From NCBI GenBank assembly GCA_016081115.2, contig JABTTQ020002610.1:930030-994029 (forward strand): a DNA stretch of 64,000 bases. Direction: 5' to 3'. Both the position numbers and the translations under genes were made by a program. Shown here piece by piece: positions 35,556-47,117 of the stretch; position 1 is the stretch's first letter, and the number at the start of each line of letters is the position of its first letter. This DNA comes from Rehmannia glutinosa. Lineage: Eukaryota; Streptophyta; Magnoliopsida; Lamiales; Orobanchaceae. Under the pieces are notes generated by a model. It saw only the letters and a program-made list of their open reading frames with translations, ran no database searches and was not told where the DNA came from.

Positions 35556-36127
35556 GGCTGAATCCAGTCGGTCACGAATAAGAAAAACCCTAAAGTGATC
35601 CTAAATACGCGCGGAGAGAGATATCGATATAGAGAGAAGTGAGTGATGGAGATTGTGGATAACAGAAATTTCCTCTGCTTCGCTCCAACCCTTTTTTCGC
35701 TTTTCTTTTTTTCTCGTCGGTACGAAACAAAAAGCGTGAATTCAACAGCTGGGCGTGTTTATATAGGACTCCCGATGACAATTTTGCCCTTGGCTTCACG
35801 AAAATGAATGGGAGTAAGGGGTAATTTTGGGGAATCAAACGTCAGCGTTTAAAGTGGGTTTTAAATGAATAAAAACATGGAATTAGGAGGGGTGAAACCG
35901 TCAAAATGAACATTGTAGGATAAATTACTTTGGCCGCAAGTGTAGGGCAGAATTCATAATAATCTACCCTCTTCGTCTCTCTTGTTTTAAACGGAAAGAT
36001 TTTTTAATTGTAAATGTTATTTTATTTGATTCGGATAGCATCATTTAAGTATATAGTTAATGAGTTTTTCTTTCTGAAAATAGTTAATGATTATTTGATC
36101 CGATGTAATTTTGTAATAAATGATTGA
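35556..36127. other. Promoter-side region of the RING gene
   Basis: 5' untranslated and promoter sequence is expected here. TATATAGG at about 35761-35768 (minus reading CCTATATA) lies about 200 bp upstream of the start codon and could be a TATA box. A G/C-rich leader with AGAG repeats spans 35600-35700. Nothing else is seen. Confidence 0.4.
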
Positions 36128-36566
36128 TGCGGTTAAAATCGAGACTCTAAGGGAGATTCCCCGACGCAGTCGATCGATCGAACCAGGAGAATCAGAGCAA
36201 AAACTAATAATTAATTGCAATTAGCTCAAATTACTTATAAATAATAATGAGAGACATTTTTTATACCTGAGTTAATGGGTCACATAAGTCTTATAGAATA
36301 AAGTGCGACGATGGGCCTTGTAGGATAACATAGGCCGCTTTGGCCGGTTTGGGTCATATAAGCCGGAGAATTGTATACATGGGTGTGTGACCCAATAATT
36401 AATAATGTTAAGTAATTAATTAATGAGATTACATAAATACATTATAATGGCGATAATAAGGAAATGACAACTTTATCCTAAACAAAAACAAAGATGATGT
36501 TGATATTTCGGTATTAGTTAATTATTGTATAAAGTATAATTAATTATGATTTTACGTTAACCAACA
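36128..36566. mobile_element. Possible solo LTR, about 440 bp
   Basis: The segment starts TGCGGTTAAAATCG and ends TTTTACGTTAACCAACA, so its ends form a short inverted repeat (TG.GGTTAA) with TG...CA termini. A TATA-like ACTTATAAATAAT lies inside. No clean target-site duplication was found, so this is tentative. Confidence 0.35.
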
Positions 36567-38383
36567 CATCATCTCCATCCAAAAGAAACTACAAGATCGT
36601 TTAAGCACGCCTTCGGTATCGGCATTCAAAAACTGAATTAAGGCAAAACTTCGGGGTGTTTTTGTAATTATTTTCTTTTACAAAAACCATCCTGGTTAAT
36701 TCCTAATTGAGAGGAACTCCAAGCTTCTCAAGGGTCATCACGTCTGCCTTTAGTAACTGCAGTATGATAGTAAAAAAATGATGGCTTGATTCAATTATGG
36801 GTGTTTTTGGGATGCATTATCATAAGGAATCAATTGTTGTTTTATGTGTTTTTGGGATGAATTAGCAAAAAATGGTCCTCGTAGAAATCACATTTTACAA
36901 AAAGAACTCTATAATTAGAAAAAATTCCTGAATTCAGTCATTTGCTCATCGGTAATTGAATATTGCGCTGCAAAATGTCACGTGACCGGCACGTGGAACC
37001 CCAACTTTCGGGCTGATTTTGCAATTTCTGGCAAAACGATTCACGAGTTGTTTTTTTAATTATTTAAATATCAGGTTTTTTAACAAATGAGAATTTTTAA
37101 GGGACTGATTTTTTACAATTTTAACAGGATGCCATCTTTTTCACCTGGTAGGTGATGCATAATATTTAAAGGCATTTGGTATATCGAAGTTTGACCATCT
37201 CAAGTTCGATAGATACAAGTATTACCAAAAACTCAAGAGGTTTTTAATATTACAACCACCTCTGAAGTTTAATTATGTCTTAAACTTTTCCTTCATAAAC
37301 AAAAATATATTTCAAAACCCCCATTGACTTTTATAGAAATATTACAATTAATCAAAATCAAATCTTATGAGTTTTTTTTTTTTTTGTAATTTTCAAAAAC
37401 CCCTGGTTTTTTTATGTGATTAGCCAAACCTAGTGGAGGTTTTTGTAATTAACATTTTTTTCTACAGCAATTAAAGCTGGATCGATCAGACAAGGGATTT
37501 ATTTACATGGCCAGGATAGATTTAGGACTGTACATGATAAAACATAGGTGGCAGATACAAAACAACATAGTGATACTACCTAAGCATCATGGACTAGTAT
37601 TCTAACATTACATGTCCCCAGGGTTGTCTTCAGCTACTCACCATCTGCAAAATTAAGACACAAAATTAAAATCAGCTACGCTTATTATTTCTTGAAACCT
37701 TCACAACTATAGTAACATGCCCTGTACAGAATTATTAAGTCTTTTCTTTCGTAGACATTGAACATACATTATGCAAAATTTCCAGTTTACCGACAAAAAT
37801 GATTGTCACTAAATTTTACGTTTACGTCAAAATACCTATAGAATAAAAAATATTGTTTTTCTCCAAACTATGACAAATCACCAATAATTTTTAAATTCAC
37901 CAACATATATACGGTAGATATTTACCAACTTTTTGATTCACATCTCCTTTTCTAGCTCCTTTTCTGCTTAGAGTCAAAGAGGCAAAAATTCCACTCCAAT
38001 ATAAGTGAAGAACAGTTTCAGATTAAATATTTAACCACAATGATTTGACCTACAACGTTTTCCAAACTTTACAGTTATTTTAATACTTGCATAAAGATTT
38101 TTCTGTACGTTAATTGACTTTTTCTTACACTGATATGATTCCAGTTTTCTCGCAAAAATAATAATAACGGGTGATGCCCACATTCATATGCTTTTCTTAA
38201 AGGTAGTCTTAGTGCAAACTAAACGCTCACATTTTGGACGCGTTCACTTCAAAAAATCATGGACTTGCTTAGAAAACAAGAAAGATCAAATTAACAATTA
38301 ATTGGATAAACAAACCATCAAACTGAAAAAGCAGACAAATTGAACAAGTCAAGATTATGCATTTTTTTTTACCTCTATGATCA
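36567..38383. other. Repeat-rich region and 3' flank of the MBD gene
   Basis: 36640-36700 and 37200-37460 contain phrases such as TTTTTGTAATTA and AAACCTAGTGGAGG that recur at 17690-17760 and 29640-29880, a dispersed repeat. 36860-37140 has a degraded foldback of the AGTCC/GGTCC type. The 3' untranslated region of the MBD gene should occupy the right part. No additional gene is seen. Confidence 0.45.
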
Positions 38384-41036
38384 TTAAGTCTGAAAATTAC
38401 TGTTTTCGTCGTTCATGAAAAGCATGAATCTCTTAGTCCATTGCTGCTTAACAGCATCTGGAACCAATGCCTCGGAGATGAAAGGGTTCCACGCGTCCCC
38501 TTGAGGACTAGCAAGAACCCAATTGACTTGCATTGGTGGACCGATAAAAAGACGAAGCCTGTGTCTTCTCTGGACAATTTTTTTCTTAGACTTCTGAAAA
38601 GGCCAGAAGATGTGATAATCAGGTACAAAATAAGAAATCCCAATTAAGTTTAATATATCAATTTCAGCTCACCTTAGTAAGATTTTCCAGTTTAAAAACC
38701 TTGGACAGGGGTTTATTTTCCTTTATTTCTTCCAGAGCCGTGGATAACGGTGCGTTTTCTTCCAGTTCTGCCAAGTGTCTCTCTACAGAAACCAAGGATC
38801 GAAACTTTTGTCCGGTCCCAGGTTCGTAGTAATACTGTGCAACAAAGTGTAATAAATCTCATTTATGTTCTCCAATTCACTAACAACTAACCGATCGATT
38901 ATGCAAGGAGAGGAAGAAGGAAAAGGTAATAATTCGAAAATGGTATAAATAAAATAGGCCAAAGCAAAAGCTCATCGCTATAGTTATTTGACTCAATAAA
39001 GTTTCAATGGATATGGCTATGAGAAAAAGATAATGCAATATGTTCGAATATAAAAAAATATATATGTTTGTTTGAGAAAAGATTTTAAAATCAGACGCTG
39101 AATGCAGATGCGAAAATTATCGATGTGATATTACCTTGTCGGTCCCGCTGCCAAATCTTCGGGTACTTCCTCCACAATCCAACAATCGGGAAGAACAACG
39201 GGTGCCGTGGGAGCAGTCTTTTCAGAAGGCACCATAGCCAAATGACCCTGGCTTAGTTCATCATCCAGTCTCAACAACTGTAGTGGCATTTTCGCCAAAA
39301 TCGGGATAATAGTACATAAAAATACATTTTTGGCAAGTATAATGGGGTTTTACGATGTTTTTAAGTACCTGATCTAGTCAATCAACCTATGCAATCTAGC
39401 TGGTATAAAAACCCATGCAATCTAGATTATGAAGATTTTAGTCTTAAAAAATGATATGTTTGTGGGTATGGGGAAAATTCAATGCACCAAACAGAACCCC
39501 TCTGTCTGGATCTATGACTTAATCAACAGAAATCGTAATGAGGCACCATAATTAGCAAAAACTACCTTCTGCTGTCCTTTTATTTCTAACAAAATATCAT
39601 ATATCTGTTTATAAATACTTAAATTCAGTTTATTGTCATGATGGTTATAAGCATCCTTTTTCAAATTCAGGTTTTCTAACATACACAAGCACACGCATAC
39701 ACCTACAAGAAAAATAAGAAGAAAAGAAAAAGAACTTGAGTTCTCAATTCCAATATGCGTTATCACGCAAACGAACAAACCGGGGCAATATTCAACTAGA
39801 AATACAATGTTAATAGTGAAAGGTAGATATATAACATTGAACAAAGACTAATTGAAGGGTTATTTTACCTTTCCACGAGAAACGACCATCTTTGGATGCT
39901 CTGGTTTCTGCAGAATACAAGAAAGTGAAAAATGAAAAGAAATATTGGTGAGAACTTAATTATATAGGCTTAATTGCTCAAAAAAATTTATATAGGCTTA
40001 ATTGCAATTTTATTCCAATGACTCTTAGGAGGTTGGCATGGTTAGCCCTGTAACATATCTTGATGTAACATTTGGGGTCTTTGACGATTTTATTCATATG
40101 TATGTTGTGTATTTTTGCTAAAACACGAAAGTATTGTCGGAACAAATAAAATATTAAAACACCTAGTTGGGACTAAAATCTAACAACATTAGGACTTGTT
40201 TCACTAAAATTGAACAAATCGGAATTTATGAGATTAAAATTGCACATAATAAAAATCTCACCGGATCAAAATTGCTACCAGGCTAAAATATTTTAAGGAC
40301 CAAAATTGCTAGCCCCATATAGTTATGGGATTCAATTAAGCCTACTTATATATTAGTATATTACTGAACATCATAATAACAGACAAAATAATTAAATAAA
40401 AAAATCAACCATAACCTTGAGTAGTGATAATCTTTTAAACATGTCCCCTGTTTCAATTGCTCATAAACTCCAATTTAAGCAAATATTAAAAAAAAAAAGC
40501 CTTTACCTTCTCACACTTAAGAAGCATTCTCTGACACCCAGAATTCTGCAAGAATTACAAGTATGAATAAAAGCTCAATGAATCCAAAAAAGAAAAAAAA
40601 TTACTGAAACCAAAAACAAAAAAAGTATAAAAAATGCAGAGCCAAACTCAACATGATTATGGATTGATAAAATCCTGGTTGATCTGCGTGGATTTAATCC
40701 TTCCCCATTAAGATGTCTACGAACTTCTCTTATTGACCTGAATTTTTTTCCAGTCCCTGGCTCATAGTAATACTGCATGTATACAAATGCAACAATTATA
40801 TCAGTATAATTTCACAGTATGAAAAATAAAATTAAAAAATAATTGGTTATTATAATGTGATGGACCGTGTCAGAGCGGGAGCCATCAGGGCGTGGCACTT
40901 CTTCGATTCCCCAGCCAGGGGGGATGCTCAGCCGGGTGGCGGCGGTGAACGGCGGCACCACGGCGAGGTGGCGGTGGGCGTAGGGAACCAGCATTGAGTT
41001 TGACGGTGAGAGGGTGGAGTTGTGGCGTTGCTCCAT
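38384..41036 (-). CDS. Tandem methyl-CpG-binding-domain protein, MBD7-like (seven exons)
   Basis: Minus-strand exons: 41036-40866, 40772-40653, 40545-40507, 39907-39869, 39277-39135, 38834-38673, 38593-38384, about 294 residues. The exon 2 donor is the least certain. MBD 1: PPGWGIEEVPRPDGSRSDT in exon 1 joined to YYYEPGTGKKFRS in exon 2. MBD 2: WIVEEVP near the end of exon 5 joined to YYYEPGTGQKFRS in exon 6. Exons 3 and 4 are 39-nt mini-exons. The C-terminal exon contains INWVL-type MQVNWVLASPQGDAWNPF and VKQQWTKRFMLF, resembling the end of Arabidopsis MBD5/6/7 proteins. Such proteins bind methylated CG sites in the nucleus and link to active demethylation or silencing. Exon 5 is 143 nt and one base short at GGG 39161-39163; with one added base it is 48 codons and yields the family's VPRRFGSGTDK-type end. 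An upstream in-frame Met at 41141 is possible; 41036 was chosen because the preceding residues look like leader sequence. Confidence 0.92.
39995..40344. repeat. Foldback element in MBD intron 3
   Basis: The left end TAGGCTTAATTGCAATTTTA and the right end read inward TAGGCTTAATTGAATCCCAT begin alike, and both arms carry GTAACATAT/ATAACTATAT and AAATTG-type phrases. Same family as 19764-20207. Confidence 0.65.
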
Positions 41037-41159
41037 AGTGCTTGTGGAATGATGTGTCGCTGTTTGAAGTTGTGCGTGATTGTTTTTATGCGGGGAGTGT
41101 TGGACAGATGTGATGTTTTCTTGGCATGTTTTTTTATGCATATTTTTATGTTTTATTAT

Positions 41160-41500
41160 TCCGTCTAACTATGATGGAATATTGATGGAGATAAAGATTT
41201 GAAGATTTCTTGTTATCTATTAATATTAGTTTATTAGGTTATTTTATTATCTTTTAAGAGTTTTCAATTGTTAGGAGTTTTACTAAAGTAGGAGTTCTAT
41301 ATTATAAATAGTTGTTTTGTTATTATTTTTATGGAGGTTGAATATTATTAAAATTTGAGATTTATTCTCCAAGTAATAAGAAATTCGATTGTTTTGTTCT
41401 ATACTTCCGGTATTCTTGCGATTCAACGGTAGTATTTGTGTTATTTGTTATTTTTGTTACGCCCGCTTGTATCAAATATGAACTATCGTCGAGGATCCGA
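41160..41500 (+). mobile_element. LTR-like fragment with TATA box
   Basis: The phrase order CTATATTATAAATAGTTG, GAGATTTATTCTCCAAG and CTTCCGGTATTCTTGCG is typical of the promoter and leader of plant copia LTRs, and the segment is followed by TTGTATCAAATATG, a poor match to a tRNA-iMet primer site. No internal coding region follows. It lies upstream of the MBD gene in the opposite orientation. Weakly supported. Confidence 0.35.
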
Positions 41501-41639
41501 CCAGGGGTTCTGAGTCTACTAGGGAGAAAAATATAAGCGGACAAGGATAATCTAGGACATAAGCGAGAACTAATCGGGGCTAGGCGGGGATTTTTAGAAT
41601 AATGTTGGTCACCTGAAATTATAGATGTTGATTACCATT

Positions 41640-42365
41640 AGGGGTAGCAAGCATGGGCGTAGCCATGATTCACGATCAAGGCAATCGTAATTTTTTTCAT
41701 TTCGTTAAAGCGATCGTCGTGAGAAATTTTAAAAAATAGAAAATAAAAAATATTGCAATAAAAAATACAAATCTGAAATTATATCTTACAACAATCATTG
41801 AAGGTTTTCATACTCTCTAATTATGGCTTATCTAGATTGGACTTTTTGGAGAAATGATTTATCCAAAATATTATTATTCAACTATTATTAATACGAAAAT
41901 GGACTTCCGGTTTCAAAATTTCATTTGAAAAGTGCTTCTTAGAAAAATTGTTCATTATCAAACTTGGAACATATACCTCTTTCTACATAATAAACAAGTC
42001 AATCATTTATCCACTCATATACCTTAATTAGCCAAGATGATCTTAATTCTTTTGGCATTTCATATATTTTACTCAATTTTTTTTATATGGACTAGACCTT
42101 GAATCGAATTTTCGGTGCGGTCCGTGCCAATTAACAAGGTTACTACAAGATCCAATGCGATCGACGACGGACAGGGCCTAAAGTGGCTACGCCACTAGAT
42201 ATGATGGGACGGGGTTCTCTGTTCCCCACGGGATCGCCCAAACGTGGCGAAAATTCCCCAAAATTTTCCCCGTAGAGACGGGGATGGAGAATTTTTCTCT
42301 CCATTGGTGGGGGACGGGGATCGTATTCCCGCCTGTTCCTCGTGGGGACCCGAGGTGTTGAAAAT
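41640..42365. mobile_element. Nested small elements: MITE inside a G/C-rich repeat
   Basis: TGGGCGTAGCCATG near 41653 and GTGGCTACGCCACTAG near 42183 are inverted ends of a roughly 550-bp element. It appears to interrupt a second repeat, whose left part is ATTAGGGGTAGCAAGC and whose right part is GATGGGACGGGG followed by GGGGA/TTCCCC-rich sequence to 42350. Neither codes for protein. Exact junctions are uncertain. Confidence 0.45.
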
Positions 42366-43270
42366 GTAATATAATATTACAAATATATGTAATATATTAT
42401 AAATATGTCTATATTACATATAATAAATGACAAAATGCACCTCAAGGGATTGTTTAATTTATGTATTTAAAACATGTTGGGTCGACATGGGACGAATGGA
42501 CTATTTGATTTAAGAGTCCAAGATAAAATTTAGAAATTGTTTATGTATAGGATGAATTGAAGAAATTATTAAGTTATAGCACCAAAAGTATAATTGTTTA
42601 GCTAAAAGATTAAATATTTGGAAATTTGAAAGTTAAATGACTAAAATACAAACGTGACAATTTAGAGATAACTCACATATGGGCCAAGTTATTGGACTAG
42701 AAATACATTTTTCCTAATTTTTACAATAAGATATCGAAAAAATTAAACAGAAAAAAGAGAGCTGAAAGTCAAAAGAAAAATTTGATAAAAAAATTAAAGG
42801 GGTGAAAAAGCCAAAAGGCGAATAAAAGTAGATTTTAGGAAAAAGTCGAAATTAAAGACAAGTACAAAATTACAAATAGAATAATTAACCTAACCAAGTA
42901 AAAATAGAATAATTAACCTAAACAAAAATGAGGATGTAGATTAGAGCATAAGCCACCAATTCTCTCTTTGAAGCCTGCAGATTCTCGATCAACATAAAAT
43001 TCAGGCCGAAAGTTGCTTAAATAAAGTATCAATAAGCTGGAAAAATTATGTTTAATGCCATCTGTAATAATTCATTAATATTTATTTGTAGACTACATGC
43101 ACAATAAAAAACAACTTCGACACGTACGTTGTTATTTACTCAATAAGTAAATGAAAAATACTGGTAAAAAGATTTGATTTGATAGAAATTATTATTGGGA
43201 TTTAAATTTATTTTATACTTCAAAGTTTCTCAAAAGAAATATTTCAGAATAATTGCCTTTGGAAGCATTT
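42366..43270. other. Repeat remnants, no gene
   Basis: 42540-42720 is an inverted, diverged copy of the 9970-10160 repeat. The remainder is A-rich; a 16-bp direct repeat around AATAGAATAATTAACCTAA occurs near 42875 and 42905. No coding similarity. Confidence 0.4.
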
Positions 43271-43826
43271 CACTACAAGAAAACAAGGAAATTCCAAAGG
43301 AAAAAATCAATTGGAATTTGGTGGGTTAGTTGGAATAGATAGTTCCAACAAAAATTCCAATAGAAAATGCATTTGTAAGAAAATGGTACATTGGAATTTC
43401 CAATAGAATTGTCCAACAACATGTTGTAACATTGGAAAATCCGTTGGTATTTTAAAAACTCTTGCGGAAATTCCAATGATTATTTTAATTCCAACGTTTT
43501 GTTTACCATTGAATTTTTGTTGAAATTTTTCAATGGTATGCTTTAGCAATGAAATTTTTGTTGAAAATTTTAAAATCCCAACATATTTCCAATGGATTAT
43601 TCCAACAGTTTTATTATATATTGTTGTAATTACGTTAAAATTTTTCAACGGTTTGTTGTGGTATTGAAATTTATGTTAGAATTTTAAACAACGAGAATTC
43701 CAACAAGATATACCAATGGTTTTGTTTATTTGGATTTTCCATTGGAATTTTCCAATAGTACAATGTATCATCGAATTTATGTTGAAATTTTAAAAATTCT
43801 AATGGTTTTCTATTTCGTTGTAAGGT
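43271..43826. mobile_element. CACTA-type terminus with subterminal repeat array (left)
   Basis: Begins CACTACAAGAAAACAAGG, a standard plant CACTA end, followed by a degenerate array built from TTCCAA, CAATGG and TTGTTGAAATTTT phrases with units of about 100 bp. The array is homologous in inverted orientation to 49794-50478. The inner boundary TTTCGTTGTAAGG near 43826 could be a decayed second end, making this a 556-bp MITE, or it may simply be the end of the subterminal array of a larger element. Confidence 0.65.
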
Positions 43827-45160
43827 AATATAAATTAAGAAATTACATTCTTTAATTGTTTGGATATATAGTACTCTCGATTAATTTTATTTCTATTTAA
43901 CAAATAAATGATTTATTCATGGAATTTAAAACTCTTTGTTAAACTGATAATTAATTTTTATAATTAATCTTGATAACAAAATAGTAAAAACCAACATTTT
44001 TGTTTTATCAAGACACTATATATACATTTTTCTTAACTCTTAAGACAACTGTAAAACCTACCGAAAATGAAAACGTATAAAATATAACGTTGCATGAAAA
44101 TTAGTTTGCTCAGAAACTTCATCAATCAGAAGTTAACAAAACTGCCATTTTATATTCCCTAGTCGCCGACGTTCCTCCCTTTTTCATTTCTTTTACTTAT
44201 TCTTGTTTTTTTTAGGAAATATTCTTTTCTTTATTTAATTAGTCGGTGATTTATTCCTTTAATTTACTCATCGAATAACATATACTATTCCATAGCTAGT
44301 AGACTAGTTTATACATATTTAGAGTAGTTTTTGGTTTGTTCAATAATCAACATGAATTTTGTTAGTCAAACTAGCTAGGAGTAAATAAAGAAAGTAATAT
44401 TTCAAACTGTTTTGGCGTATATATTTTCGTTGCTCCCTTCTCTTATTAGCTTTGAAATTATAATCAATATTGCATGCGTTTCGACATCATAACGAACTTT
44501 AAGAAATTAAATTTGCGTCTCTAATTAGATCTAAATCGTAAATGGCATTTGATTCAACTTTTTGATATACACATAAATTTTGGAATTTCTTTTTTTTTTT
44601 GTGAGACGAATTACTTAATTTGCATCAACTTTAACTAAAGAGTTTCAAATTTCCAACCCATTAGATATTGCTCATGTATGGGAAACTCAAATAAAAAATT
44701 TGCATGTTTTGTTTATGATAAATCAAAAAGATCAACCTCTCAATATGCATGGAATGGGAATTTCATATAATTCTGGTAAAGAATAAATTGTGCTTCCAAA
44801 AAATGAACAAATTAAATGGAGAAAATATATATTCTTTTCCAGCTACTTGAAAATTTTGTTCTCTAGATAGTCACATTAAAATTTTGATATAATATCTTTC
44901 AAAGAGTATCAAAATTCTCACATGACAGCATTAACAACTCAAATGGACTCAACACTCAGCAAATGTTACAAAAAAAAAAAAAAGTTAAAATTAAATAAAC
45001 ATCTATTTTTGGGTCCAAAAATAAGATGCCATAACTTGAGCTAAATGCTAAATTTGGTGAAAAGAAAAAATGCAGAAGTTTTGTAGTCTATTTCGCACAT
45101 GTACAGGTGCTCCAAAAGACATTAATAAATAGCAACGCAAGCCAATACATCTGCTACTTC
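43827..45160. other. AT-rich interior between the CACTA ends, no gene
   Basis: Nothing with protein similarity was recognised. Composition is strongly AT-rich with several A/T runs. Confidence 0.4.
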
Positions 45161-45164
45161 AAAC

Positions 45165-45515
45165 TCAAGCTTGTCTGTTCTTCTTCTTGACACCTTGAGG
45201 CTTCGGTTCACAGCACTCAATCTAGCTAGCACTCACAGCCTTCCTTAGATCAGGCCTGTAGTAGTTATCTGCCACCTGGTTTGAAACAGCCTTGGTCATG
45301 CGTTGAAACTCTTTCTTCATGAGAGACTTGTTTAACAAACTGGCGGGCTTGTTCTGCTTCTTTGTCTTTGTTGTGGCAAGGAGCACTGACTGATCCTGAG
45401 TGCTTGAAGGAGTGCAAGTTGTAGAGATTGTTCGGCTCCTTGCTGAACTTAACGCTGGCAGTTCCATTTCTGAAAAATGAATTGTTTTTCTTCATCACCA
45501 TCGCCATTTCTTAGA
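45165..45515 (-). pseudogene. 60S ribosomal protein L28 (eL28) processed-type pseudogene
   Basis: The minus strand reads KKNNSFFRNGTASVKFSKE and NNLYNLHSFKHSG in one frame, then, after a slip and loss of about 15 residues, QDQSVLLATTKTKKQNKPA, NKSLMKKEFQRMTKAV and NQVADNYYRPDLRKA in another, followed by NRSLKVSRRR in a third. These match eL28 in order. The N-terminal GQLIWEIVKR-type region is also deleted. No introns interrupt the matching region, so a retroposed copy or a captured fragment is likely. It is not functional as read. Confidence 0.85.
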
Positions 45516-47117
45516 GAAAAAATGGAGATTTCTAGGGTTCTGCTGTGAAGATACACAACTTTCCACTTAAGATTGATCAATTCCAGAAGACTATTTTAGG
45601 TACGTAACTTTGATCATTTTCCTTTTGAGTTAGAATTAAGTTATGATTTTGTTTTGTTTGGATTACTTCTCGAAATGAATATTAGCAACTGAACTATTAA
45701 ACTCAGATTGAACAGATTTTAAGGAACTTTTTTTCATTAATAATTAATTTTTATGTAGTAAAATTTATACAAAGAACACAAGAAGTTATTTTTTTTTTTA
45801 ATTTTTAGAATGCATTATTTTGGTGAAACTCTAAAATAGTTAAGTTTCGAAAAATTGTCATTTTATACTTGTATGTTTTTTCAAGTTAATTGTCATTGTT
45901 TTATCGAAAGTCTATTTGGGTGTCAAAATATTTATTAATTTCAAGATTTTGGAAAATGAATTTACTGGGTTTTAAGAATGGGTTGTTTTGAATGTTTTAT
46001 TACATGGAAATTTTTATTACCTTTAGGTCAGTTGACTTGCCATGCTATATTACTTAAAAGTGCTTATATGCTTATGCAAAAATTTCTAAATTCCATATTT
46101 TAATTTGTATGTTTATCAACATTAAATAGCCAAGTGATCTGACAAAATTGACAAAAATAAAAGAGCAGTAATTTAATTTGTTCTAAATTACAGAGTCCAT
46201 CTTAAGTGTTTTTTCATTCTTATCTTGGTAACATTCCCGTTATTGTACAAAGATATTAGTCTACTGATCATCATTCGTAACAATTAAAATAGTATAACTT
46301 ATAGATCATTGTTGAGATAACAATTATTACAATAATTCCAATAATAGTTCAGGTTATAGTATTCGAGTAATTGCTGCGCTAGCTGCTAGATTAGAATGAT
46401 CAAAACCTAACATATTCTAGTAAATGACTTGTTTTTACCCTCTGTCACAATTTTTACATGTAATTTGTTGTATGTCTTTTTCTCTTTCTTCATTTGGGAG
46501 CCTGTTTAACAACTTGCATTTGTAGTTATTATGTTCCTACATATTATTGTCTATCCTGTAAATAGTATTTTAATGCTTTTTGACTCTCCGTCTACTATTC
46601 AAGATTCAGAGTAGCATACTGAAAATTAGTACTCTTTTTTAGTATTAAGTTAGGAATATCCAAACGTAGCTTGAATAGTACAGTATATATATTGCTACTC
46701 AAGTGTACAAAATGTGGAAAATGATATATTTTGTCTCCCTTCTATTAACAACCGGAGATTATGCAGGAATATATATGCTTACATACTTAGATCAGCCTTC
46801 ATCAAAGAATCTGCTCAACAAATTTCTCAAAAAGTAGATTATGTAATACTCTTAATTTGTTGAAAATTTGTATTTTGCCTCATTCAATGGCATGAGGCTA
46901 TTTGGTGTCGTTCACGACATAGTACACAAAATTGTTGTATGTAGACGGAAGAATATTAAGTAGCTATCTTCTTTTGAGCATGATTATATGCACCAAAAGT
47001 AAACTACTATTTAGAAAATTTGTTCTTCTTTTGTGAGTTAAGTTCTTTATTTTTTTAATACCAAATTTTAACTCCAATTTTTTAATGATTCATTTTCTAG
47101 GATTTATTATATCAAAC
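45516..47117. other. AT-rich interior, no gene
   Basis: No protein or RNA similarity recognised between the L28 pseudogene and the pectinesterase pseudogene, which are divergent. It may contain the latter's former promoter. Confidence 0.4.

Noticed and set aside
38413..38643. Minus-strand frame beginning MGFLILYLIITSS.
   Set aside because: It is a shadow of MBD exon 7 in the wrong frame; the frame with KKKIVQRRHRLRLF continues from exon 6 and ends in a proper stop.
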